DNA from: Deinandra increscens subsp. villosa
Taxonomy: Eukaryota; Streptophyta; Magnoliopsida; Asterales; Asteraceae
DNA length: 64,000 bases
Assembly: GCA_039602395.1 (NCBI GenBank)
Contig: JBCNJP010000006.1
Coordinates: forward strand, 49,343,787 to 49,407,786
Direction: 5' to 3'
Of this stretch, positions 30,583 to 40,813 are shown piece by piece. The translations under genes and the position numbers were made by a program. The notes below the pieces were generated by a model. That model searched no databases. It was not told the origin of the DNA and saw nothing but the letters and a program-made list of their open reading frames with translations. Each line of letters begins with the position of its first letter. Within the stretch, counting starts at the first letter, position 1.

Positions 30583-33180
30583 ATGTCGTCCCAGATGAAA
30601 ACTTCATCAGTATCCGCGGGATCTTCGGGCATAAGCAAGATCAACACGATGTCCTCCTCTGAAAACCAGCCGAGGGACACTGGAGTGTTCATGCCAGCAG
30701 TTAGCGCATCACTTCCTCCCATCCCAAGGAGAGATGTAGCGAAACAGAAAGGACCGCAAATTCCTGTTTTCTCGGGATCTCAGGGTGAGCGTATTGATCC
30801 TGTTATTACTAACCATGATATTTTTGCTTTGATTCAACAGATGAAATCTCAAGCGGAGCAGCAGGAAAGAACCACTAAACAAGTGATGAAAGAGCTTGAG
30901 GAGCTTAAGAAATCTAGAGGCTCGGTCGATGAAGAAAGCCCTTTATATCCCAGGAATCTTGACTTTGGTGTGTCGGGATCCCTGGCCAAAGATCGTCTCA
31001 AAACAAGGGCATCAACTGCCGCTAATAAAGGCTCCTCGGCAACTTTCACAACGTGCCCTCCAATCGTCAGTCATCAGAAGCAGGTGTCTGGGATCCCGGA
31101 AAGCTATTATCAGGAATCCTCGAAGTCGCGTGATTACGATTTCTGGGAATCCCAACCAATGGGGGACCGGGAGTATTCTGCTTCTCAGCCTCGTCCCAAG
31201 GCTAAGGAGCCCAAAGGATACCGCTATACTGATCCATTCGTCATCTCAGACGCCGGTCCTGCAAGACCCTCAGAAGTCCACCAAGGAGATTTCATCCCTA
31301 TGCAGAATCCTGAAACAACCGAGATTCCAGTATTCAGAAACTCACGACAAGAGCTCAGTCCCAGAACCAGGGACACATATGCAGGGAGAATTCCTAACCC
31401 TAGTTATAATCTGCCTAACACAACTATGATGCAGGATACAGGGATTCCACCCCAACTTGCCAGGGAACTCCAGAAACTCAAAGAGATGATAGCTAGCGTC
31501 CCGGGAATCATCAAGCCCATTCCTGAAGTCCCTCTAGAGAGTCACAGGATATCAAGGTTTACACAGCCCATATGTGATGTGGAGATTCCGAAGCGTTTCC
31601 AGACCCCCAGCATGAAATTATACGATGGAACGACGGATCCCGAAGAGCATGTGGCTCACTATAGAGAGAGGATGGAAATCAACCCAATCCCCGCTGATAT
31701 CAAGGAAGCCTGTCTTTGCAAAGGCTTTGGTTCAACTTTGACAGGACCAGCCATGAAATGGCTACTGAGTATTCCTCCCAATACTATAACTTCGTTTTCT
31801 CATTTAGTTAATTTATTTAATAATCAGTTTTCTTGCAGCAGAACTTTTGAGAAACTCACAGGTGATCTTTACCGAGTGGTCCAGAAGCCATCGGAACCCC
31901 TCAGGGATTATATATCCAGATTTGGCCGGGAATCCCTTGAGATTCCAAATTTGGACATGGTGGCTGCTGTGGAAGCGTTCAAAATGGGACTCTCTAAGGA
32001 TTCCCGATTTTATGACGATTTGGTTATGACCCCATGCAGGAACCTCGATGAAGTAAGAAGTCGGGCTCTGAGGTTCATTCGCCTAGAGGATGACAAGATA
32101 ATTCATCAAAGAGAAGAAGCTGCGAGGAATGATCGAAATTCCAGGAAGTCTGAATCTTCCGGGAAATATTATAACTCCAAACCGTACTCTCGAGGAGATA
32201 ATCAAAGGATCAATGCTGTAGACGAAGAAGAGGACAATGAAGAATATCCTAAAATTTCTGAATATTGTTTCTCTTGTGATATTGCCGGTCTAATGTGTGC
32301 TATGCAGGACTTAGGAGAAAAGGCAAGATGGCCCAAGAAAGGTGACAAACAGGGATCCTGGAAGGATAAATCTAAATGGTGTGCCTTCCATGAGGATTTC
32401 GGGCATCTCACCGATGAATGCATTGCACTCAGGAAAGAGATTGGGTATTTGTTGAGCAAGGGGCATCTCAAAGAACTTCTCGGCAGGAAGAAGAGCCGAA
32501 CTCAGGAACCCGAGAAGTCCCAACAGCGAGCAGCTTCTCCGCCTCCGGATGCTCCAATTATTCATTTCATATCAGGAGGCTCAGACATATGTGGAACCTC
32601 TTACTCGTCTGCAAGGAAGCATGTTAAACAGTCGAAGAATGAGAAGAATGAGAAGCCTACGAAGACTTCACGTTTAACTGAAGAAAAGCTTATCTCGTTT
32701 GACGAGTCCGACAGAAGCGACATCCAGGATCCCCATCATGATAGTTTAGTCATTACTTTACATATTGCTAACTGTGTTGTACGCAGGATTCTGGTGGATA
32801 ACGGAAGCTCAGTAAATATCATTCATCTGGAAGCATTGAAAAAGATGAACATACCAGAAGGCGACATAATTCCAAGATCCTCAGTCCTTGTTGGATTCAG
32901 TGGAGAAACTAAGAATACGATTGGGGATATCCGGCTTCCTATTTATATCGAAGGGATAAACTGTGTTCAAAAATTTTGTGTTATTGACTCACTCTCTTGT
33001 TGCAATGTTATTTTAGGTAGGCCCTGGATTCATGAAATGAAAGCTGTACCATCAACCTACCACCAGTGCATCAAATTCCCAACATCCTGGGGAGTTGTTC
33101 GGATAGAGAGCGACCAACAAGAAGCCAAGAACTGCTATCTCACTTCAATGAGAATAGCAGCTAAGCTTAACTCAGCATAG
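30583..33180 (+). CDS. gag: Element C gag-protease polyprotein (865 aa)
   Basis: Open from ATG at 30583 to TAG at 33178-33180. Residues about 1-320 are a variable, Ser/Pro-rich N-terminus. Residues about 330-520 are the gag capsid (FQTPSMKLYDGTTDPEEHVAHY, GPAMKWLLSIPPNTI, FSCSRTFEKLTGDLYRV, SLEIPNLDMVAAVEAFKMGL). About 605-640 has Cys/His pairs (WCAFHEDFGHLTDEC), a zinc-finger-like element of this lineage. From about 720 the aspartic protease has VRRILVDNGSSVNII (D-N-G instead of D-S/T-G) and NVILGRPWIHEM. Gag, protease and the following RT lie in one frame, so the TAG decides between separate products and readthrough. Alternative in-frame start at 30643 (MSSSENQ). Confidence 0.9.
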   Translation: MSSQMKTSSVSAGSSGISKINTMSSSENQPRDTGVFMPAVSASLPPIPRRDVAKQKGPQIPVFSGSQGERIDPVITNHDIFALIQQMKSQAEQQERTTKQVMKELEELKKSRGSVDEESPLYPRNLDFGVSGSLAKDRLKTRASTAANKGSSATFTTCPPIVSHQKQVSGIPESYYQESSKSRDYDFWESQPMGDREYSASQPRPKAKEPKGYRYTDPFVISDAGPARPSEVHQGDFIPMQNPETTEIPVFRNSRQELSPRTRDTYAGRIPNPSYNLPNTTMMQDTGIPPQLARELQKLKEMIASVPGIIKPIPEVPLESHRISRFTQPICDVEIPKRFQTPSMKLYDGTTDPEEHVAHYRERMEINPIPADIKEACLCKGFGSTLTGPAMKWLLSIPPNTITSFSHLVNLFNNQFSCSRTFEKLTGDLYRVVQKPSEPLRDYISRFGRESLEIPNLDMVAAVEAFKMGLSKDSRFYDDLVMTPCRNLDEVRSRALRFIRLEDDKIIHQREEAARNDRNSRKSESSGKYYNSKPYSRGDNQRINAVDEEEDNEEYPKISEYCFSCDIAGLMCAMQDLGEKARWPKKGDKQGSWKDKSKWCAFHEDFGHLTDECIALRKEIGYLLSKGHLKELLGRKKSRTQEPEKSQQRAASPPPDAPIIHFISGGSDICGTSYSSARKHVKQSKNEKNEKPTKTSRLTEEKLISFDESDRSDIQDPHHDSLVITLHIANCVVRRILVDNGSSVNIIHLEALKKMNIPEGDIIPRSSVLVGFSGETKNTIGDIRLPIYIEGINCVQKFCVIDSLSCCNVILGRPWIHEMKAVPSTYHQCIKFPTSWGVVRIESDQQEAKNCYLTSMRIAAKLNSA

Positions 33181-36100
33181 CAATCAAAGAAACTGGCACT
33201 TCAACTTCAGGAAGAAAAAGAATTAGATGTGAAGGAAGTTCAGATTGATCCTGAGGATCCTGAAGTGAAGGTGCTAGTAGGAACTGATATTCCCAGGGAT
33301 ACCGAACAAGAATTGATCCGGCTTCTCACCAACAGAAGGGCAACCTTTGCATGGAAACATGAAGATATGACAGGTATTCCTACTAACGTTATAACCCATA
33401 AACTTGGTTTGGATCCTACTTTCAGGCCAATCCAGCAGAAAAGAAGGAAGTTCGCTCCAGAAACCAACACTATCATACAAGAAGAGGTTAACAAGCTTCT
33501 CAAGACAAAAATGATTCGGGAAGTCAAGTATCCTAAATGGCTAGCAAACGTGGTCGTGGTACAGAAGAAGAATGGGAAGTGGAGAGTCTGCGTGGATTAC
33601 ACTGATCTAAACAAGGCTTGTCCCAAGGATCCTTTCCCATTGCCACATATCAATGCTATGGTGGATGCTACCGCAGGACACGAGATGCTCACCTTTATGG
33701 ACGCCTCATCAGGATTCCAGCAAATTCAGATGGAACCTTGTGATCAGGAGCACACCGCCTTCATGACCCCAACAGGTATCTATTGTTATACTGCGATGCC
33801 TTTTGGACTTTGAAATGCAGGTGCCACCTATCAGAGACTCGTAAACATGATGTTCAAAGACCAACTGGGAGACACTATGGAAGTCTATATCGATGACATG
33901 GTAGTGAAATCCAAGAAAACAGAAGATCACCATAGGGATCTCCAAACGGCATTTGATATCCTGGATCATTACAACATGAAGCTGAATCCTTCTAAGTGTC
34001 ACTTTGGGGTCAGAGCTGGAAAGTTCTTGGGTTATATGGTAACGGAAAGAGGAATTGAAGCCAGTCCTGAGCAAATTAAAGCCATTCTAAATCTGAAATC
34101 TCCTACAACGATTAAGGATGTTCAGAAATTGACCGGAAGAATAGCAGCTTTGAACAGATTCATATCCAGATCCTCAGAAAAAAGTAAAGATTTTTATGAG
34201 ATTCTGAGAAAAAATAAAAGGTTCGAGTGGAATGAAAAGCATGAGGAAGCTCTCAAGTCGTTAAAGGAATATCTCTCATCGGCTCCTCTATTGATGAAGC
34301 CAATAGATGGGGAGCCTCTAACCCTGTACTTAGCAGTCTCAGGAAGCTCAGTCAGTGCAGTCCTCGTCAAAGATCATGAAGGGCAGCAACACCCTGTGTA
34401 CTATGTAAGTAAAACACTGCTTGATGCAGAATCCAGGTATTCCTATCTTGAGAAACTTATTTTAGCTTTAATCATGGCATCCACTAAATTAAGACATTAT
34501 TTTGAGACTCATACTATTATTGTAAGAACTAACTATCCTATTAAGGCAGTGCTCAGGAAGCCTGAGATGTCTGGCAGGTTAGCGAAATGGGCAGTCAAAC
34601 TCAGTGCTTATGACATACAATACGAGCCCAGAACGGCTATCAAGTCACAGGCCTTAGCTGATTTTGTAGCAGACTTCAGCAGTGACATCCTCCCGGAAGC
34701 CGATGAGGAAGTCAGGAAGCTTGATGAACTTGAGGAGCCTTGGATCCTATATACGGATGGGGCTTCCAATGTCAGAGGCACGGGCCTTGGAATCCTACTA
34801 AAATCACCCCAGGGAGACATCTTACCCTCGTCTATTTCTTGTGAATTCCAGGCTACTAACAACGAAGCCGAGTATGAGGCGCTTATTGCAGGTTTACAGA
34901 TTGCTAGGGGCATGGGAATCAGGTGTATACAAGTCTATGTTGATTCCTTATTACTTGCTAACCATTTCAATGGATCTTATGCAGCCAAAGGAGAGAAACT
35001 TTCGAAGTATCTTGATGTTGTAAAAGATTTGTCTTTAAAATTTGAAACTTTCAATATAGTTCAGGTTCCAAGGGAGGAGAACTCGGAAGCCGATGCCTTG
35101 GCTAACTTGGCCTCATCTCTCAAAATTCCAGAGGATGTCAAGATCCCAATCACTCATGTTTTGACTCCAGCTATTTCGGCTCAGGAATCCAATAAGGTGG
35201 ACTGCGAGGATTCTATGGAAATTCAGGATCCTGAGAAGGTCTTGGAATCCTGGACCTCCCCTATTATAAAGTATATTCAAAGTGGGGAAATTCCTAAAAA
35301 CGAGAATCCCAGAGCCTTCCGCACGAAGGTAATTCCTTACATTATTTTAAATAATACTCTATATAGAAAGTCTCTTGCAGGTCCTTACTTAAGGTGTCTT
35401 GAGAAACCTGAGGCGCTCCAAGTAGTTCAAGATATCCATGCGGGAGATTGTGGAAATCATACCGGTGGAAGAGCATTGTTTTCCAAGATCCTCAGAACTG
35501 GTTATTACTGGCCAACTATGAAGAAGGATGCTATGGACTTCTCACAAAAGTGCGATGCATGCCAAAGACATAGCAATATTCTCCATCAACCAGCTGAGCC
35601 GTTGCACCCCATTGTCTCACCTTGGCCGTTTATGAAGTGGGGGATGGATATAGTTGGGAAGCTGCCCAAGGCACCCGGAGGAAAAGTCTTTATGCTTGCA
35701 ATGACCGACTACTTTTCCAAATGGATAGAAGCAGAAGCCTACGTTCAAGTTAGGGAAAAGGAGGTTATCTCGTTTATCAAGAGGAATATCCTAACAAGGT
35801 TTGGGATCCCAGCAGAAATTGTATGTGATAATGGCTCCCAGTTTATTGGCAAGAGGACTACGAGCTTCTGTGAGAGTTGGGGGATAAAGATGATCACTTC
35901 AACACCAGTACATCCTCAAGCCAACGGTCAAGCGGAATCCAGCAACAAAATCATCATCAATAACTTGAAAAAGAAATTGGGTTCCAAGAAAGGAAGATGG
36001 GCTGAAGAACTTCCATTTGTTCTTTGGGCAGATAGGACGACTTCCAAGAATGCAACTGGCCAAACGCCTTTTTCCTTGGTATTTGGGGCAGAAGCCGTCA

Positions 36101-36483
36101 TCCCTACTGAAATGGTGATTCCTACAGCAAGAGTTACGCTCCAGGATTCCCAGAATAACTCTGAGAATCTACTTCAGGATCTTGAAACGGTAGAAGAACT
36201 CAGGGATCTTGCCAAAGTCAGAATGGCGTCATACCAGCAAAGGATAGCAAGGTCATATAATAAGAATATCAGGCTCAGGCGATTTCAGGTTGGAGACTTG
36301 GTGTTGAGGAAAGCATTTCAGAATACGACCAATCCGGCTGATGGGAAGTTGGCGCCCAAATGGGAAGGACCCTATCTAGTGGAATCCGAAGAAGGAAAAG
36401 GGGCATATAGACTAATGAACTTAGAAGGAGACTTATTACCGAGAGCTTGGAATGCTATCCATCTGAAAGCCTATTTTATGTAG
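33181..36483 (+). pseudogene. pol: Element C pol: RT, RNase H, second RNase H, integrase (one internal stop)
   Basis: Same frame as gag-protease. RT: KTKMIREVKYPKWLANVVVVQKK, VCVDYTDLNKACPKD, MDASSGFQQI, TAMPFGL then TGA (33811-33813, where AAA or CGA is usual), YIDDMVVKS with catalytic DD at about 33890. RNase H: LYLAVSGSSVSAVLV. Second RNase H of archaeal/host type: ILYTDGASNVRGTGLGILL (34741-34800), NNEAEYEALIAGLQIA, YVDSLLLA, NSEADALANLAS with D, E, D, D present. Integrase: HAGDCGNHTGGRALFSKI...CDACQRH, WGMDIVGKLP, IVCDNGSQF, HPQANGQAESSNKI (D, D, E). The tail ends HLKAYFM. Only the TGA interrupts it; it fits one C-to-T change. Confidence 0.93.
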
Positions 36484-37774
36484 GGATCCTATCAGGATTC
36501 TCACCCGGATTTTCACCCAGTCAGCAATCCAGGTAAGTATACTAATCCAATTTCAATTCGCTTTATCAATTTCTTTTTAACCATTACTAACTTAAGCATC
36601 GGAGTGGTGTCAGCAAGGCTGACACCCACCCTTCACCAAGCATTCAAGTGTTTTGCAGAAGGTTGGAAGTTATACAACAGTTTTTTGGGTTTATCCCCAG
36701 TCAGAGGCTGGCCACCTCTTCTCTGTTTAAGATGTCCAGCACATCTTCTAAGGTTTAAAGGTATTCACCTTTCTCAAGTTTGGGTAAACGCCTGTGACGC
36801 ACGACCCTCGCCTGGAGCGCAAGTAATCCCTCAGGTTGCTCAAGGTGTCCGGACCAGTCCATTCTTAAGGGTGGCTGATAATCTTGTCACTGGAGGCTTC
36901 TGAGTGGATTCCTAAGGTTTTTAACGCTTACGTGTTAACGATTGGTTTGGCATTTTCATGTCACTAAGTGGGATTAACCCCAGTTTCCTAACAATTGGTT
37001 TAACATTTTCATGTCACTAAGATGGGTTTTACCCCAGTTTCTTCGGGCTCGTCCCCAGCTTGTTTGGGTTTAACCCCAGTATCTTCGGGCTTGTCCCCAG
37101 TGTTATCGGGAATAACCCCAGTTTCTTTGGGCTTGTCCCCAGTGTTTGACTTGAAATTTAAAACCTATTGGATCCCAGTCGGGAGAAGATTAAAAACGCG
37201 AGTAATTTTGACTTATTATTCGAAGTCCTTTTTAACAGGTTTGGGAATCCTAAGGAATTGGGAATCCTGATCAGAAAGAAAGGAGAATTGAAGGGCCTTA
37301 TCTTTCAACATACTTTATGCTTTGGGTCCTACAAAATCTGAACATGCGACATTCTTTTATGAGTAAAAGGTTTGTTTTGGATCCATTAAGGTAGTGGATT
37401 CAAGAAAGATTCTTTTATACTTTAATATTCTATTTGTGGAACCCAAGCATATACTTTATTCAAGTCAACGAAAAAACTATTTTTGCAAATAAAACGACAA
37501 GTGTTGGTCAAACCTACCATACCATTCATAATATTTAAGCAAAATAAAGGGATAAAGCATCCCAGGTTTCGTCCTGAAAACTTCAGGATCCCTCCACCTG
37601 GGAGGCTTGATTGTCTGGGTTCTAGGATTCCGGATTTCGTCTTGAAAAGTTCAAGATCCCTCCACCCGGAATCCTATCATTGTTAATTGTTGTTAAGTGT
37701 GCAGGAAACATAAAGAAACATTGTTTGAAACATCAAAACATCAACAAAAAACAGTGGAAATGAACGGCGGCACC
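36484..37774 (+). other. Element C spacer between pol and the antisense gene, with CCCCAG repeats
   Basis: Noncoding. It contains a cluster of imperfect repeats of about 20-25 bp with core CCCCAGT(T)T and TTCGGGCTTGT between 36970 and 37145, plus an outlier at 36696. It also contains many GGAATCC and GGATCC words. Open frames at 36604-36903 and 37022-37270 follow the repeats and show no domain. Tandem repeats in this position are common in Tat-lineage elements and can seed satellites (family knowledge). Confidence 0.7.
36965..37145 (+). repeat. Imperfect tandem repeat cluster (CCCCAG units)
   Basis: Successive units read GGGATTAACCCCAGTTTCC, GGGTTTTACCCCAGTTTC, CTCGTCCCCAGCTTG, GGGTTTAACCCCAGTATC, CTTGTCCCCAGTG, GGAATAACCCCAGTTTC and CTTGTCCCCAGTG. 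Two alternating half-units (AACCCCAGTTTCTTCGGG and CTTGTCCCCAG) are recognisable. Confidence 0.75.
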
Positions 37775-39576
37775 TCAGGGTTCTTCATCATTGTTGGAGG
37801 TTTTGGAGGATCCCATCACCTCTTTCCCCTTGTTCTCGCCGGTATGGCCGATCACATCCACAGTCAACATCTTCTCACCACCCTCCTGATTCAGAAGCTC
37901 ATCGAGGCTACTCCCCTTAGCTGCCATCTTCTCAAGTTGAGTGCTGGGACTTTCTCCTTCTTGCTCAGAAGGATGAGCCTTCTCTTGCTTGGCAGCCTCG
38001 GCATCTTCGGCCTCTTTCTTCAGCTTCTCCAACTTTGCCCTCCAAGCTTCAACTTTCCAGATCCCAACAGAGAAGTCTGTCTCGGATGCCTGCTCAGCCA
38101 TCTTGATTTTGCTCTGAAAAACAGCTATGGCAGCAGATCTTCTTCCCTTCTGGACCTCCAGCTCCAAGGCAGCATCAAACCCTTCTTGCACCATCTCCAG
38201 CTTCCTCTCGAAGTACTTGTTCTTTGATTCAGCAATGTCCCCCTGGATCTTGATGGTATCATGGGCCCTCTTCACCTCTTCCTTCAGCTCCAACACCTTG
38301 GCTTCAGCATCGGCGTACATTGCGGCTAGGCGCTCGAAACCCTGCAAGATTGAGGATACTGATCAGAATCCTACCGGAAATATCAGATTGTCAATCAAGA
38401 AGTTTAGAAATTGGGACTTACGTGCTTTTGAAGGCTAGTGAGCATGTTGATGGTCTCGGTAGTGTTTAGGCCTTCGAAGCAGTCAGGAAGGCTGATGGAA
38501 GCGGATGCTGAACCCCTCCTTTTCTTGGTGGTGGTGGCTTTGCCTTTGGGCTGCGGGGGCTTGGAAGAGGTAGCCTTGGAGGTGTGTTCGACCTTGGTAT
38601 GGGTCAACTTGGGAGCTTCAGTAGTTACATCATCATCAAAGTAGTCAGAAAGGTCCTCGAGATCAAAACTCATCTTGGTCTTGGGAGCTGAGAAGTTGAA
38701 AATACGAAACAGATAAGTCTAAGATTTTCAATTTATTATAAATTCATATTACAAAATCTATCGATACTTACTTGACATTTTTTCAGAATTGCTTGGCTCA
38801 CTGAAAGAGTTCTCTATCGCGAAGGTTCTTTCAGCCACGGGAATCTGATAAAAAGCCACAAGCTTCTTATCTGAGAGAGGAGTAGGTTTAATAAGCTTCT
38901 GAAACACAGGAGCTGCAAATAAAGGAAACTGAAGGTAAGTTAACAAATCACAAATATATTGACAGAAACGAAAGAACACAAGCTTCCTACCCTTCTTCAC
39001 CCATTGCACCGGCAACTCTTCACCCCCAACGATGGAATCCCTACGGACAAAGAAGAATTTCTGCCTCCAATCGTGGTCATTGTGGGTGGCCCTAGGAATC
39101 AGATGGGAGTCTGAGGTTTTGGCTTGGAGAACAAAGCGGCTGTTTCCATGGGTTCTAAGGTTGTAGGCAGCACAGATTTCCGGAATCCCTATCGACAAGT
39201 TTCTTGAACGGTTCAAGCTGTCAATGGAGTAAAGAATCTTCCAAACCATGGGCATGGTTTGGGCGTATGACAGCCCGGTGACTTTGAAAAAGTCATCCAC
39301 TAGTGCAGGGAAAGGAAAGGACATACCGATTTGGAAGGGGTAGAGAAGAAAGCAAACCCAGGTTTTAGAAATCCAATCGGCTTTCATCCTGGGGTCGAAT
39401 GGGAAGAAGACAGCATTGGACGGAAACTGGCCGGACTCCTTGAGGTCTTTCACGTCAATGTCAGTGAAACGGCAGGACTCCTCCGATTTCACCGGAATAA
39501 GGCCCTGATCGACGAAGTCTCCAACGGTGGCGGGAGTACCGGGGGCAACAGAGGAGGAACGAGTTCTCTTGACCAT
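37775..39576 (-). CDS. Antisense gene of element C, four exons (519 aa)
   Basis: ATG at 39576 (MVKRTRSSSVAPGTP). Exons 39576-38991, 38912-38772, 38687-38422 and 38341-37775; introns of 78, 84 and 80 bp begin GTAGGA, GTAAGT and GTAAGT and end CAG. Exon phases match throughout, giving 1560 nt without a stop. Residues about 20-240 resemble the 'putative gypsy type transposon' (Transposase_28-like) domain: VKDLKESGQFP, FPFDPRMKADWISKTWVCFL, YPFQIGMSFPFPALVDDFFKVTGLSYAQTMPMVW. Then a basic low-complexity middle (KGKATTTKKRRGSAS) and a coiled-coil C-terminal third (FERLAAMYADAEAKVLELKEEV onward). Intron 1 is in frame and stop-free, so it may be retained. Antisense ORFs are known in Tat elements; function is unknown. 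Overlap with the sense transcript could also produce double-stranded RNA. Confidence 0.82.
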
Positions 39577-39698
39577 TACGAAAGCAAAACGGAAAAAAGA
39601 GAAATTTCCGGGAAGAAGGATTACTGACCTGAATGCCGGAGAGAGCTTTTCTCTAGGGTTTTCGGGAAGATGATGAGTAAACGAGAAAATAAATGGTG

Positions 39699-39793
39699 TA
39701 TTTAAGGCAGCGAGGTGTGACGGAAATCTCGTATGGGGGAGAGTGTAAGCCGTCAAATCAAAAAGGGTATCTTAGATCTCGGTCGTCCACGTG
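39699..39793 (-). promoter_or_regulatory. Candidate promoter of the antisense gene
   Basis: On the minus strand a TATA-like CTTAAATA lies at 39706-39699, about 125 bp before the ATG at 39576. A G-box CACGTG lies at 39788-39793 upstream of that. The intervening leader includes CCCTAGAGAAAAGC and could be spliced (GTCAGT near 39620). All of this is outside the 3' LTR, so the gene may have its own promoter. Confidence 0.45.
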
Positions 39794-39858
39794 GGCATGC
39801 AGATTATTTTGAAACGATTTGAATTTCACAGCTGTTATCCTTTATCGAACACCCGCGA

Positions 39859-39872
39859 AATTCAGGGGCAAT
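39859..39872 (+). promoter_or_regulatory. Polypurine tract of element C
   Basis: AATTCAGGGGCAAT immediately precedes the 3' LTR start TGTTATGGG at 39873, the usual junction for Tat-lineage elements. Confidence 0.85.
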
Positions 39873-40449
39873 TGTTATGGGTCAAATTCCAAGCACCCAG
39901 CTGAGAAGCTTGATCATGCAGGAATCCGGGAATCCCAAGGATTCTCGACAGGTTACGTTATTTGTTATTTATTTAAGTATCCTTTACTTGCTAATAGCCA
40001 CGTGATTAATTTCAATGGCAGGTAAGCAGGGTTTAACCTTCCTAAGGAATCGGTCAATTAGCGCTGACGTGGCATTAACGAACGTGGACTGAGTGGTGAA
40101 CTTCCTCAAACGGCTAATGGACGTGGTCAAGAGGATCCCTGATTTCTCGGATAATTAGTTATTTCTGTTTGTAGCTATAAATGGGACATGATCGAATTAG
40201 GAAACACAACACACGACACTCTGAATATTGTAACACTTAGCCTTCGATCATCGTCTCCACCACTGTAATCGAATTCTTACTTTATAAAAGCTTTAGGTAG
40301 CAGGCGCTTTGAGCCGGCTCCCGAGGTTTTTACTGGGATTCTCAGAGGCAACTCTCAGGATTCCGGGTTTCCCTCGTATATCATCGTGTCATTTGCATTA
40401 CTTTTTCTTTACCTTTGAACCAGACTTCGTGCAATTTTTGACCAAAACA
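39873..40449 (+). repeat. Element C 3' LTR
   Basis: 577 bp, matching 29884-30506 except for a 46-bp deletion after CCAGACTTC and about two substitutions (ACCCAG for ACCCGG, CTATAAATG for CTATATATG). Followed by TSD ATCAT. Confidence 0.95.
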
Positions 40450-40591
40450 ATCATATTATATGAACCAATGAGATAAATACGAATGTAACGATGTCTACGA
40501 GAATTTTTACGGGTCCAAAATAACTTGTAAAACAATCGGTGATAGGTTTTGGGGTCATGCCAAGAAAACTAAAAAGAAGATTTAGGGGGGG

Positions 40592-40657
40592 GGCACCGGA
40601 TTCAAATCCGTGACCTCTGGCTCACACACCAAAGCTCTAACCACTAGGCTAGCAACC
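40592..40657 (-). other. tRNA-like module 1 (A and B box) in the element B LTR
   Basis: On the minus strand, GCTAGCCTAGTGGTTAGAG resembles a tRNA D-arm/A box, and about 30 bases later GGATTTGAATCC resembles a B box, followed by GGTGCCCC. Spacing fits a tRNA or SINE head. The acceptor arms do not pair well, so it is tRNA-derived rather than a working tRNA. A copy lies at 48624-48687 in the right LTR. Confidence 0.55.
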
Positions 40658-40742
40658 TAAGTTGTTAAGAATTTGATTAGAAAATCTTTTGAATAAATAC
40701 TGTTGTTAGAATCGGATTTCAGAGACTTAAAAATAAAGATTT

Positions 40743-40813
40743 GAGGTAGCCTGGTTTAGAACCAGCGACCTCAACCTTTCAATTCAAAGTCCGAACCTCT
40801 GGGCTAACTCAAG
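40743..40813 (-). other. tRNA-like module 2 (A and B box) in the element B LTR
   Basis: Minus strand: TTAGCCCAGAGGTTCGGA as a D-arm/A-box-like part and GGTTCTAAACC as a B-box-like part about 40 bases later, then AGGCTACCTC. A copy lies at 48772-48840. The two modules are about 150 bp apart in the same orientation. Confidence 0.5.

Larger units (their letters stand above)
29884..40449 (+). mobile_element. Element C: young Tat-lineage Ty3/Gypsy element with an antisense gene, nested in B
   Basis: Plus-strand element with LTRs 29884-30506 and 39873-40449 and a perfect TSD ATCAT (29879-29883 and 40450-40454). Apart from a 46-bp gap in the 3' LTR I see only about two substitutions between LTRs, so insertion was recent. 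Order: primer site, gag-protease frame (30583-33180), RT, RNase H, a second archaeal-type RNase H, integrase (to 36483), a tandem-repeat-bearing spacer, and a spliced gene on the opposite strand (39576-37775). Dual RNase H and antisense ORFs mark the Tat/Retand/Ogre lineage (family knowledge). Two in-frame stops (TAG 33178, TGA 33811) break gag-pol. Confidence 0.93.

Noticed and set aside
30420..30722. 100-codon minus-strand frame over the start of element C gag
   Set aside because: Antisense shadow of the leader and gag start; no domain and no splice or promoter signal.
40592..40657. A functional tRNA gene
   Set aside because: D-arm and T-arm-like parts are present but the acceptor stem does not pair and the loop sizes are off; tRNA-derived is the most I can support.
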